DNA of 64,000 nucleotides from Enterocloster asparagiformis (GTDB taxonomy: Bacteria; Bacillota; Clostridia; Lachnospirales; Lachnospiraceae). The position numbers and the translations under genes were made by a program. Location: NCBI GenBank assembly GCA_018380885.1, contig JAGZSY010000016.1:1-64000 (forward strand), in the 5' to 3' direction. How positions within the stretch are numbered: the first letter of the stretch is position 1; every line of letters starts with the position of its first letter. The notes below the pieces were generated by a model that was given only the letters and a program-made list of their open reading frames with translations, was not told where the DNA came from and searched no databases. Positions 15,249 through 23,708 of the stretch are shown piece after piece.

Positions 15249-16838
15249 GACGCCCATTCCCCTCCCCCTCACCATTTTACCGTAAAATCCGTCTGTCGGC
15301 TGCCCGTTCTCGCAGGCTATGCGGCCGCCCACAACAACCATTCTTATCCCCTCCGGATAGCGCGCCGGATTCTCATAAGTGGCCGTGTCCTTATAACGCC
15401 GCATATCCAGCAGCACCAGGTCCGCCCTCAGCCCTGCGGCGATCCGGCCGCGGTCGTTAAGCCCCATGCGCAGCGCAGGATTGGCGGTGATTTTCCGGAT
15501 CGCCTGCTCCAGGCCCAGCTCCGCGCCGTAACGCGCGATCAAATGCGCGAAGGAGCCGTAGCGCCGCGGGTGAGGGATTCCGCCTTCCGAGTACAGCCCG
15601 TCCGAGATCACGATGCTCTCCGGGCTCTTTAGCACCTGCTCCATATCCTCACGGCACATGGAGTGGAACACAATAGGAAGATCGCCCTGGTTTTCCAGCA
15701 TGAGGTCCATCATGCACATCTCCGGCGAGCACCCCCGCTCTGCCGCGATCATCGCCACGCTCCTGCCGATCAGCTCCGGGCAGCCTCCGCCCACCAGCAC
15801 CACCGCCTCCCAGCCTGTGGAGGCCACCAGGTTGTCCCAGTCGGTCTGTTCTTCCCTCAGCTCCGCCTCCAGCTGTTTTCGGATACCCGGGTCCGCCAGG
15901 CGCTTTAAGGTCAGCTCCATGCCGCCCTCCATCAGCCGCGGGGGAAGCAGCGTGTACATGGCTGTGGACCCGGCGCAGTAAGGGTAGAGATCGAAGCTCA
16001 CATCCAGCCCCTCCTCCCTTGCCCGGCGGATCAGCTCCAGTACCCGGGCAATCTCCGTGTGCCAGTTCTTGCGCCCCGCCGCCTTCAGATGGCTGATGTG
16101 AAACGCTCCGCCGCAGGATCTGGCCAACGCCACGATCTCCCGCACCGACTCCAAAAGGCTGCTCCCCTCGCCCCGTATGTGGGCGGTCACGATCCGGCCC
16201 ATGCCGGCGGGAACCCGGCAAATCTGCTCCAGCTCCCGGAAGGTATAGAAATTTTCCGGCACATACATCAGTCCCAGGGACAATCCCAGGGCCCCAGCTT
16301 CTAAGGACTCCCGCAGCAGAGCGCATACCTGCCGCAGCTCCCCGTCGGTCATAGGCGAAGCGTCAAAGCCTTTCACCGCGATCCTCAGGGCGCCGTTTCC
16401 CACCATATACCCAATGTTGCTGTACAGCCTTCCCTCCGCCGCCCGGCGCAGAAATTCCGCCTGGCCAAGCCCCCGCAGCTCATCAGGTATATTTCCCATA
16501 ATGGGCCTGGCATAATCCTTCAGCAGGTCAAAGTATTCCGAGGACGACGGGGCGGCCGAGAAGCCGCAGTTCCCATTGACAAACGTGGTGATCCCCTGTC
16601 TCAGCTCCTCCCCCTCCGGCCTGTCCAAAAAGGGCGTCAGGTCCCCGTGCCGGTGGATGTCGATAAATCCCGGCGCGATCAACAGGCCCCGGGCATCCAC
16701 AACCGTCCCTGCATCCTCCCCAAGCTCCGACCGGGTCACCTGGGCGATTATCCCGTCCTTTACCGCCACATTTGCCTCGAACGCAGGCCGCCCCGTACCG
16801 TCCGCAATCAGCCCGTTTTTAATCAAAAGATCCAGCAT
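15243..16838 (-). CDS. N-acyl-D-amino-acid deacylase family amidohydrolase
   Basis: 531 residues from ATG 16838, chosen because GGAGG lies 5 bases upstream; the frame is open further but overlaps the ATPase gene. Metal-dependent amidohydrolase (TIM barrel) with HRH (H62, H64) in FIDIHRHGD, the family motif GNCGFSAAP (C91), HISHLK near residue 245 and SDG near 410 followed by HPR. Relatives hydrolyse N-acyl-D-amino acids or D-aminoacyl peptides and hydantoin-like amides. It closes the creatininase/Dpp operon, 19 bases after the DppF-like gene. Confidence 0.9.
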   Translation of the reverse strand: MLDLLIKNGLIADGTGRPAFEANVAVKDGIIAQVTRSELGEDAGTVVDARGLLIAPGFIDIHRHGDLTPFLDRPEGEELRQGITTFVNGNCGFSAAPSSSEYFDLLKDYARPIMGNIPDELRGLGQAEFLRRAAEGRLYSNIGYMVGNGALRIAVKGFDASPMTDGELRQVCALLRESLEAGALGLSLGLMYVPENFYTFRELEQICRVPAGMGRIVTAHIRGEGSSLLESVREIVALARSCGGAFHISHLKAAGRKNWHTEIARVLELIRRAREEGLDVSFDLYPYCAGSTAMYTLLPPRLMEGGMELTLKRLADPGIRKQLEAELREEQTDWDNLVASTGWEAVVLVGGGCPELIGRSVAMIAAERGCSPEMCMMDLMLENQGDLPIVFHSMCREDMEQVLKSPESIVISDGLYSEGGIPHPRRYGSFAHLIARYGAELGLEQAIRKITANPALRMGLNDRGRIAAGLRADLVLLDMRRYKDTATYENPARYPEGIRMVVVGGRIACENGQPTDGFYGKMVRGRGMGVL

Positions 16839-16857
16839 GGCAACCTCCGATTCCGTC

Positions 16858-17835
16858 CTAGGACAGCTCTGCCGCGCAGGGACAGGCCACAAAATGTCCG
16901 GGAGACACCTGGAGAAGCTCCGGATCTTTAACCGTGCATTTGTCCGTACAGTGCGGACATCTGCCGGCAAACCGGCAGCCTGGCTCAGGGTTTACCGGGC
17001 TGGGCACCTCGCCGTGAATCACTTCCACCTTCTTGTTTCTGGCGCTCAGGTCCGGCACCGGGATGGCGGACAGCAGCGCTTTCGTGTACGGGTGCAGCGG
17101 ATGGGCGAACAGCTCCCGGGACGGGGCCTTCTCCACGCACTGGCCCAGGTACAGCACGGCGATCTCATCGGAGATATGCTTCACAACGCTGAGGTCATGG
17201 GTGATGAACAGGTAGGTCAGCTCCATCTTGTCCTGCAAATCCATCAACAGATTTAGAATCTGCGCCTGAATGGAAACATCCAGCGCTGACACAGGCTCGT
17301 CGCACACGATAAACTTTGGCTTTAAGGCCAAAGCCCTGGCTATGCCGATCCGCTGTCTGCGGCCGCCGTCCAGCTCGTGGGGGTAGGCATTGTACAGCCT
17401 GGGGGCCAGGCCCACCGTTTCCATCAGATAATCGATATATTCCAGCCGTTCCATCTTATTGGGATATGTATTGTTCACCAGCAACGGCTCGGCGATGATT
17501 TCGGACACGGACATGCGCGGATTGATGCTGGCGTACGGGTCCTGGAAAATGATCTGCATCTCCTCCCGCTTGCCCCGCATCTGGTTTTTGTCCAGCTTGG
17601 TGATATCTTCTCCCATAAAATGGATTTCCCCGCTGGTAGGTTCTGTCAGGCGCAGGATGGTCCGCCCTAAGGTGCTCTTACCGCAGCCGGATTCCCCCAC
17701 CACCCCCAGCGTCTTGCCCTTGTCCAGGGAAAAGCTGATATTGTCCACCGCGTGGAGCCAACCGTTTTTCACCTTAAAATATTTCTTTAAGTTTTTTACT
17801 TCCAGCATGCAATCCTTTGACGTGGTTTCAGACAT
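16858..17835 (-). CDS. Oligopeptide ABC transporter ATPase (DppF/OppF-like)
   Basis: 325 residues. Walker [10 protein letters not shown] near 47, Q-loop FQDPYASINPRM near 95, signature in the form LDGGRRQR rather than LSGGQ (common in OppF-type ATPases), Walker B FIVCDEP and the H-loop, then the C-terminal oligopeptide-transporter extension with CRFAGRCP/CP-C cysteines. It powers import together with the neighbouring DppD, DppB, DppC and the binding lipoprotein. AGGAGG precedes the ATG, and the gene is 16 bases after the DppD-like gene. Confidence 0.93.
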   Translation of the reverse strand: MSETTSKDCMLEVKNLKKYFKVKNGWLHAVDNISFSLDKGKTLGVVGESGCGKSTLGRTILRLTEPTSGEIHFMGEDITKLDKNQMRGKREEMQIIFQDPYASINPRMSVSEIIAEPLLVNNTYPNKMERLEYIDYLMETVGLAPRLYNAYPHELDGGRRQRIGIARALALKPKFIVCDEPVSALDVSIQAQILNLLMDLQDKMELTYLFITHDLSVVKHISDEIAVLYLGQCVEKAPSRELFAHPLHPYTKALLSAIPVPDLSARNKKVEVIHGEVPSPVNPEPGCRFAGRCPHCTDKCTVKDPELLQVSPGHFVACPCAAELS

Positions 17836-17851
17836 TGTTCTCCTCCTTTGC

Positions 17852-18835
17852 TCACGCCTGCGAATTCGTATAGAGATGGCAGGCGATTCGGTGTTCCCCC
17901 TCTATATACTCCGGGGGCGGAGTGGTTCTGCACACTTCGGTACACATCTTACAGCGCGGAGAGAACTTGCAGCCGGCCGGCAGATCCGTAGGGTCGGGCA
18001 TCAATCCGTCAATGGGTTCCAGGCGCTCCGTCTCCACCTTCAAATTGGGAATGGAGCCGAACAGGCCTACTGTGTAGGGGTGATGCTTCTCGCCCGAAAA
18101 AATGTCCTCCACCCGGCCCTGCTCCACCAGCTCTCCGGCGTACATCACCGCCACCTTGTCGCAGACCTGGGCCACAATCCCCAGATCGTGGGTGATCAGG
18201 ATCATGGACATTTTCAGGCGCTCCTGGAGCTCGCTCATCATGGCCAGCACCTGGGCCTGGATCGTCACGTCCAGAGCCGTGGTGGGCTCGTCGGCGATCA
18301 GCAGATCCGGCTCGCAGGCCAGGGCAATGGCGATCACCACACGCTGCTTCATGCCGCCCGAAAACTGGTGCGGGTAATCGTTTTTGCGGAAGGCCGGTAT
18401 TCCCACCAGCTCCAGCATCTCCTCCACCCGCTTGTCGATCTCCTCCTTGGACTTATTATTCTTGTTGTGATATTTTAAGGCCTCGGCAATCTGATCGCCT
18501 ACCTTGGTCACCGGGTTTAAGGCCGTCATGGGGTCCTGGAAGATCATGCCGATCTTCTCCCCCCGGTAAATCTTTCTCATATCGTTCTCAGACAAGTCCC
18601 GCAGGGACGTGCCGGACAGCTCGATGGTACCGCCCAGGATCTGCCCTGTGCGGAACGGCAGAAGCCGCATGATTGACAGCGCTGTGGTGGTTTTTCCGGC
18701 TCCCGTCTCCCCTACCAATCCGATTACTTCCCCTTTATTCAGTTCAAAACTTATCTTGTTTACTGCATGAACGGTCTCGAAATCCGTTTTATAGATCACT
18801 TCCAGATCCTTCACCTTTAACATCGCTTCACTCAT
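17852..18835 (-). CDS. Oligopeptide ABC transporter ATPase (DppD/OppD-like)
   Basis: 327 residues from ATG 18835; GGAAGGGG lies 9 bases upstream, and a GTG at 18859 is less well placed. Walker [10 protein letters not shown] near 40, signature FSGGMKQR, Walker [14 protein letters not shown]-loop ITHDLG and the C-terminal Opp/Dpp domain with [10 protein letters not shown]. Pairs with the DppF-like ATPase downstream. Confidence 0.93.
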   Translation of the reverse strand: MSEAMLKVKDLEVIYKTDFETVHAVNKISFELNKGEVIGLVGETGAGKTTTALSIMRLLPFRTGQILGGTIELSGTSLRDLSENDMRKIYRGEKIGMIFQDPMTALNPVTKVGDQIAEALKYHNKNNKSKEEIDKRVEEMLELVGIPAFRKNDYPHQFSGGMKQRVVIAIALACEPDLLIADEPTTALDVTIQAQVLAMMSELQERLKMSMILITHDLGIVAQVCDKVAVMYAGELVEQGRVEDIFSGEKHHPYTVGLFGSIPNLKVETERLEPIDGLMPDPTDLPAGCKFSPRCKMCTEVCRTTPPPEYIEGEHRIACHLYTNSQA

Positions 18836-18880
18836 TGGAGCTGTCCCCTTCCTTTCCACTTTCCGGCGTTAATTCTGTCA

Positions 18881-19774
18881 TCAGTCCTTTAATCTGGGGT
18901 CAAGGGCATCCCGAAGGCCGTCTCCCACCAGCTCAAAGGATAAGGCCGTCATCACCAGCGCAATACCCGGGAACACCATCAGATAGGGGTAGGTGCGCAT
19001 GTACTCTCTGGCCGAGGTCAGCATAGCGCCCCACTCCGGGGTGGGCGACTGCACGCCCAGGCCGATGTAGCTTAAACCCGCCGCCGCCAGAATGGTCTGG
19101 GAAATGCTTCTGGTGGACTGTACGATAATGGGCCCCATGCTATTGGGCAGGATGTATTTCATAATGATTCTGCCATCCTTGGTGCCGCAGGCTCTGGCCG
19201 CCTCCACATACTCCATGTCCACCACCGTCATCATGGTGGAGCGGACCATCCTGGCAAATACCGGGATATTGGATAAGGTCAGCGCGATCAGAAGATTCTG
19301 CATGTTCGCACCCAGGGCCGCCACCACGCACATAGAGAGCAGAATCGAGGGCAGGCTGGTGAGCATATCCATGATCCGCATGATCACGCTGTCCGCAAGG
19401 CCCCCGTAAAACGCCGCCACCGCGCCAAAAAAGCCGCCGACCAGCAAGGAGAAAAAGGAAACGATGATCCCTATAAACAGAGAGATTCTGGTGCCGTATA
19501 CCACGCGCAGGAACACGTCCCGCCCATAGTCATCCGTCCCGAACCAGTGGGCCGCGCTGGGCGGCTGCAGGCGCTGGGGAATGTTTTGCTTGATTACCTG
19601 GCTGTAGGGCGCGATCAGCCCCGCTCCCAGCGCCACCAGCAGAAAGAATACAATAATCCAGAGCGCGACCATGGCGCTGGAGTTCTTCCGCATCCGGCGG
19701 AATACTTCCTTGGCAAAGTTCTGTTTTTTAGTTTTATAGTGGGGTTTGATTACCGCAGTATTTTCTTGTCCCAT
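18881..19774 (-). CDS. Oligopeptide ABC transporter permease (DppC-like)
   Basis: 297 residues with one N-terminal membrane helix (about 35-57), the extracytoplasmic linker containing HWFGTDDYGRDVF typical of DppC/OppC, and a BPD-transp-1 permease core of about five helices with the EAA-type loop (EYVEAARACGTKDG). It forms the membrane channel with the DppB-like subunit, whose stop lies 9 bases upstream. Confidence 0.93.
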   Translation of the reverse strand: MGQENTAVIKPHYKTKKQNFAKEVFRRMRKNSSAMVALWIIVFFLLVALGAGLIAPYSQVIKQNIPQRLQPPSAAHWFGTDDYGRDVFLRVVYGTRISLFIGIIVSFFSLLVGGFFGAVAAFYGGLADSVIMRIMDMLTSLPSILLSMCVVAALGANMQNLLIALTLSNIPVFARMVRSTMMTVVDMEYVEAARACGTKDGRIIMKYILPNSMGPIIVQSTRSISQTILAAAGLSYIGLGVQSPTPEWGAMLTSAREYMRTYPYLMVFPGIALVMTALSFELVGDGLRDALDPRLKD

Positions 19775-19783
19775 ATTCCCCTC

Positions 19784-20713
19784 CTACTTGTATTTTGCCT
19801 TGATGCGCGGATCTGCGAATGCGTACAGCAGGTCCACCAACAGCATAATGGTTCCGAACATCAGCGCATAAAATATGGTGGCTCCCATCACCACCGGGAT
19901 ATCCTTGGTTCTGATGCCCATCACCAGAAGGGTTCCCAGGCCCGGCAGGGAGAACACGGATTCCGTCACCACTGCTCCGCCCAGCAGGCCGCCGAAGGAG
20001 GTTCCCACAATGGTGATAACCGGCAGGGCCGCGTTTTTCAGCGCATGTGAGATAATGACCCACATCTCCGGCACGCCTTTTGCTCTGGCCGTCTTGACAT
20101 ACTCCTGGCGGATCGTCTCCAGCATCGCGGATCTGGTAAAGCGCAGCATCGCGCTGGCATAAGGGATGGCCAGAGCCAGCGACGGAAGTATGTACCCCTT
20201 CCAGCTGGATACGCCGCTGGTGGGGAGCACCCGCAGATTCAGCGAGAAAAAGAAAATCAACAGCATTCCCAGCCAGAACGGAGGAACCGAGGCCAGGAAA
20301 ATACCCACAAAGCGCGACACATTGTCCGTCAGGGAATACTGCTTCACCGCGGAGAGGATTCCCAACGGCACTCCGATGATCACGGCTCCGATGATGGACC
20401 AAACCGCCACCGTGATGCTGGTGGGAATCCGGGCTAAGACGTCCTGAATCACCGGCGCTCCGGTGCGGTACGAGGTGCCGAAGTCAAAGCGTGTCACCAC
20501 GCCCACCAGAAACGTCACATACCGTGTGACAAAGGGCTGGTCGTACCCCAGCTCATGGTTCAACTGGGCCACCTCGTCCGCGGTGGCAGCCTCCCCCAGA
20601 ATCACCCGGGCAGGATCGCCCGGCACGATGTTGAGGATTGCGAATACCAGGAACGATACTCCCAGCATAATGGGGATCAACAGCAGCAGCCGCTTTATAA
20701 CATAACGTATCAT
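19784..20713 (-). CDS. Oligopeptide ABC transporter permease (DppB-like)
   Basis: 309 residues. N-terminal helix (MIRYVIKRLLLLIPIMLGVS), the DppB family segment MLNIVPGDPAR-like (ILNIVPGDPARVILG), and a six-helix permease core with the EAA loop EYVKTARAKGVPE. AAAGGAGG precedes the ATG. Second gene after the binding protein in the operon. Confidence 0.93.
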   Translation of the reverse strand: MIRYVIKRLLLLIPIMLGVSFLVFAILNIVPGDPARVILGEAATADEVAQLNHELGYDQPFVTRYVTFLVGVVTRFDFGTSYRTGAPVIQDVLARIPTSITVAVWSIIGAVIIGVPLGILSAVKQYSLTDNVSRFVGIFLASVPPFWLGMLLIFFFSLNLRVLPTSGVSSWKGYILPSLALAIPYASAMLRFTRSAMLETIRQEYVKTARAKGVPEMWVIISHALKNAALPVITIVGTSFGGLLGGAVVTESVFSLPGLGTLLVMGIRTKDIPVVMGATIFYALMFGTIMLLVDLLYAFADPRIKAKYK

Positions 20714-20788
20714 CCAAAAACCTCCTTTGCTGCCCGGCGCCGGAATGGATCATTCCGGCGCCATGCATCTGGATACCCTGCAGAGAGT

Positions 20789-22372
20789 TTAATTCCAGGA
20801 CCAATCATATACGAAGTAAGGAACATAAGAATCGGGATGTACAACACAGTTCATGCCCTTTGTCCATGCAAACAGAAGTTTTTTGTGGAACATGGGGATC
20901 ATGGTCGCCTCGTCGGTGATGATCTCAATGGCCTCGCCGTAGAGCTCTTTGCGCTTCTCCTGGTCTGTCTCAACCTCGGCCAGCTTGAAGAGTTCATCCA
21001 CGCGGTCGTTGCGCAGGCGGCTGTAGTTATTGGAACCGATATACTCGGAGCAGTACTGCTTGGCCGCATAGGCGAAATCCGTTGAAAAGCTCTGTCCGCC
21101 GGTCATCATGTCATAGTCACCGGCCAGGGTCATGGCGGTCATGGACGTGTTTTCCATAGCCACAATGTCCATGGTGCAGCCGATCTCAGCCAGGCTGGAC
21201 TGGAATACAACCGCGCACTTTTCAAAGTAGCTGCCGCTGTTGGTCACCATGGTTCCCAGATCCAGACCATTGGGGTATCCGGCCTCCGCCAGCAGCTCCT
21301 TCGCCTTGTCCAGATCGTAATCGTACTGCACCACCTTGCTGTAGTCCACGCCGAAGCAGGACTCGTCGCCCTGGAGGTATGCGGGAACCGCAAATCCCTC
21401 GAAGGCCACCTGAATCATAGTGTCGCGGTCCACCGCGTGCTGCAGAGCCTTGCGGACCAGCTTGTTGTTGAAGGGTTCGCGCTCGGTATTAAAATAAATC
21501 AGCGCGGTGTGCTTGGTGGGGATCGCCGTAAAGCTGTACAGATCCGGCTGGGCGGAAATCTCCAGGTACTGGCTGGCTGAAGTGGAGATAAAGTCTACCT
21601 CGCCCGCCATGTAGGCCACCGCCGCGGTGGTGTCGTCGGTGATTACCGTGAACTTGATATCCTTGATGGCCGCCGGCCCCTGCCAGTAGTCCTCAAAGGC
21701 GGTCAGGTTCATCTCCGTATCCATGTCCACATCCACCAGCTTGTACGGGCCGGTGCCGCACTCCACGGTGCGGATGTCTCCGCCGTGCTCCTCGTAGAAC
21801 TTCTGATTGAAAATCTTAATGTTGGCCAGGAAGGGGATCAGCGGGGCGAAGGGGGCTTCCAACACCAGCTTCACGGTGTAGTCGTCCACTGCTTCCGCGC
21901 TCTTGAACGCTCCCAGATTGCTCTTTAACGCCGGGGACTGTGCCGCATTGGTCAGGACAAAGGCCACGTCGGAGGCTTTCAGTTCCTCGCCGTTGTGGAA
22001 CTTGACGCCCTTGCGGATATTTAAAGTGTACTCTTTGCCGTCCTCGCTGGACTCCCAGGACTCAGCCAGAACAGGGACAATGGTGCCGTCGTCGTCCACC
22101 CAGGTCAGGGTCTCGTACATCTGATTCAGTTCATAGAACTCCACGTACAGGGAAGATTCCAGGGGATTGAATGTGCTCCAGGGAGACTCCACCCGAATCA
22201 CCACATCTGTCTTGCCCGGATTGGTGCTGACCGCCTCCGTGGAAGCCTCCGCCCCCTGGGAGACAGCGCCTGTGGTCCCGGCCTCGGTCCCAGCCGCCGA
22301 TCCTCCGCCGCAGCCGGCCAGGCTCCCGGCCATCATCATAACCGCCATAACTAACGCTAATTGTTTTTTCAT
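20789..22372 (-). CDS. Peptide ABC transporter substrate-binding lipoprotein (SBP family 5)
   Basis: 527 residues from ATG 22372 with AAGGAG 9 bases upstream. A lipoprotein signal (MKKQLALVMAVMMMAG then lipobox LAGC) is followed by a Gly/Ser/Thr-rich linker and a family-5 extracellular binding domain (DppA/OppA/NikA class), including EFYELNQMYETLTW and YTLNIRKGVKFHNGE. It is anchored outside the membrane and delivers peptides or N-acyl amino acids to DppBCDF. The ligand is not readable; the linked deacylase and creatininase suggest D- or N-blocked amino-acid compounds. Confidence 0.93.
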   Translation of the reverse strand: MKKQLALVMAVMMMAGSLAGCGGGSAAGTEAGTTGAVSQGAEASTEAVSTNPGKTDVVIRVESPWSTFNPLESSLYVEFYELNQMYETLTWVDDDGTIVPVLAESWESSEDGKEYTLNIRKGVKFHNGEELKASDVAFVLTNAAQSPALKSNLGAFKSAEAVDDYTVKLVLEAPFAPLIPFLANIKIFNQKFYEEHGGDIRTVECGTGPYKLVDVDMDTEMNLTAFEDYWQGPAAIKDIKFTVITDDTTAAVAYMAGEVDFISTSASQYLEISAQPDLYSFTAIPTKHTALIYFNTEREPFNNKLVRKALQHAVDRDTMIQVAFEGFAVPAYLQGDESCFGVDYSKVVQYDYDLDKAKELLAEAGYPNGLDLGTMVTNSGSYFEKCAVVFQSSLAEIGCTMDIVAMENTSMTAMTLAGDYDMMTGGQSFSTDFAYAAKQYCSEYIGSNNYSRLRNDRVDELFKLAEVETDQEKRKELYGEAIEIITDEATMIPMFHKKLLFAWTKGMNCVVHPDSYVPYFVYDWSWN

Positions 22373-22417
22373 TCGCCTTTTCTCCTTTTTATATTCACTC
22401 AAAACACATTGACCCGA

Positions 22418-23194
22418 CTACTTGCAATCCTCCCACAGCTGGTCACAGCACAGAATGTCCGTCAGATGGCGAACGCTGATGTCCAGAAGTTTTTCGCCCT
22501 TTTCCTTGGTCGCCGCATAGGTATTGCCCTCGATGCCGTTGTCGGTGGTCCACTCCATGCGGTGGAAGGTGGAAACCAGCTTCACCTCTGGCTCCAGTCC
22601 GGGACGCTCGATGTTCCCTTTCAGCTCCTTGTAGCAGGGACGGATCAGATCCTCGTCATAAGCCATCAGCAGAGAAGTCTCACCCTCGCAGGCATGGATG
22701 GTTCCCGCGTCCTGCGTCTCCACAACCGCGGCCATCTCCTCCTCGCCGCCGGCCCAGAAGCCCACATGGAATACAGGGAAGCCAAACTCCTCGTTGATCG
22801 TGATCAGCGCCAGGTTGTTGGGATTGGTGTTGCCGCCGTGGCCGTTTACAATGATCATTCTCCTTACGCCATGGGTTTTCAAGCAGCGGCAATACTCGGT
22901 CAGAACCTGAATATAGGTGGACGGCTGCAGCGTAATGGTCCCCGGGAAGCTCATGTGGTGAATGGAGTTTGCCACGGAAATGGTCGGTCCAACCACACAC
23001 TTTTTACCGCGCTTGTTCACCTCAGTGGCCACGCGCTCTGCGATCTCCGTAATGATGATGGCATCGGAGCCGACGCACAGATGGGGACCGTGCTGCTCCG
23101 TGGACCCGGTGGGGATAATGACGATCACATCCTCTTTGATTAGCTGTTCGATCTCAACTCTCGTTAAGTTATCCCACCTTACTGTTTTTCTCAT
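22418..23194 (-). CDS. Creatininase-family amidohydrolase
   Basis: 258 residues from ATG 23194, with GAGGAGG 7 bases upstream. The creatininase metal ligands are present: E33, H35 and D44 in PTGSTEQHGPHLCVGSDA, H119 in VNGHGGN, and the glutamate of ACEGETS (E170/E172). Members open cyclic amides (creatinine) or cleave formamides and other small amides. As first gene of the Dpp/D-aminoacylase operon it probably acts on an imported cyclic or blocked amino-acid derivative. Confidence 0.9.
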   Translation of the reverse strand: MRKTVRWDNLTRVEIEQLIKEDVIVIIPTGSTEQHGPHLCVGSDAIIITEIAERVATEVNKRGKKCVVGPTISVANSIHHMSFPGTITLQPSTYIQVLTEYCRCLKTHGVRRMIIVNGHGGNTNPNNLALITINEEFGFPVFHVGFWAGGEEEMAAVVETQDAGTIHACEGETSLLMAYDEDLIRPCYKELKGNIERPGLEPEVKLVSTFHRMEWTTDNGIEGNTYAATKEKGEKLLDISVRHLTDILCCDQLWEDCK

Positions 23195-23402
23195 TGCTGT
23201 TCCTCCTCTTTTTTCCTGCATTTGTTTGCGTTTATTTTGCATGAACCGGATATCGCGGTGCCGCGCTCCCCACTTCATTACATTCAAATATTATTTTTTT
23301 GTTTTTCGCTAACTATTTTTCTTTACTTTTTCTTTCTTTTACAAACAAAAAGTATTTACAAAAACTTTAAGTTTGTCTTTTATTGTCGTTTTGTCTAAAA
23401 TC

Positions 23403-23431
23403 AATATAGCATTTGTCGATAATTATGTCAA
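23403..23431 (-). promoter_or_regulatory. Promoter of the creatininase/Dpp operon (TTGACA-17-TATATT)
   Basis: Consensus -35 TTGACA (23426-23431) and -10 TATATT (23403-23408) with 17-base spacing on the minus strand, in AT-rich DNA. Start of transcription is predicted near 23396. Confidence 0.8.
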
Positions 23432-23467
23432 TACTAATATTTATTTTTTTGCTTTTTCCATTTTATT

Positions 23468-23550
23468 GCAAACTATTATTTAGTTTCATACGAATTTTTT
23501 GTTTTATATCATTTCCCATAGTGCAAACTTTTATTTTTTATTCGCAAACT
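23468..23550. repeat. Three direct GCAAACT repeats upstream of the creatininase promoter
   Basis: GCAAACT occurs at 23468-23474, 23523-23529 and 23544-23550, always followed by an A/T-rich run. The last two are 21 bases apart, two helical turns. They lie 40-120 bases upstream of the promoter, where an activator would bind. Confidence 0.4.
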
Positions 23551-23630
23551 CAATCTGTTTCTGGAAATGCCTGACCGCTTGTTTTGCCGCCTGTGCTTAT
23601 TTCAGATACAGGGAGAGTTTTACCGCAGCG

Positions 23631-23671
23631 AAAAAGCCGCCCTGCCACCGGTTTTCCGGCGGCAGGGCGGC
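23631..23671 (-). terminator. Intrinsic terminator of the two-component operon
   Basis: A 16-pair stem with one mismatch (GCCGCCCTGCC... / ...GGCAGGGCGGC) and a TTTT loop, followed by TTTTT on the minus strand, 38 bases after the histidine kinase stop. Confidence 0.85.
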
Positions 23672-23708
23672 TTGCCCTCAACGCTTATATTATTTTATCA
23701 TCGGTCCG

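Larger units (their letters stand above)
23195..23630. other. AT-rich control region upstream of the creatininase/Dpp operon
   Basis: About 435 very AT-rich bases in a GC-rich window, without a gene. It contains a strong minus-strand promoter (23403-23431), a long leader of about 200 bases to the creatininase gene, and repeated GCAAACT motifs upstream of the promoter. The leader includes an ACAAACTT/AAAGTTT-like inverted segment near 23350-23380 that could be an operator. Confidence 0.65.

Noticed and set aside
16839..16970. N-terminal extension of the D-aminoacylase frame
   Set aside because: It overlaps the DppF-like gene and has no ribosome site; GGAGG and the family start motif support 16838.
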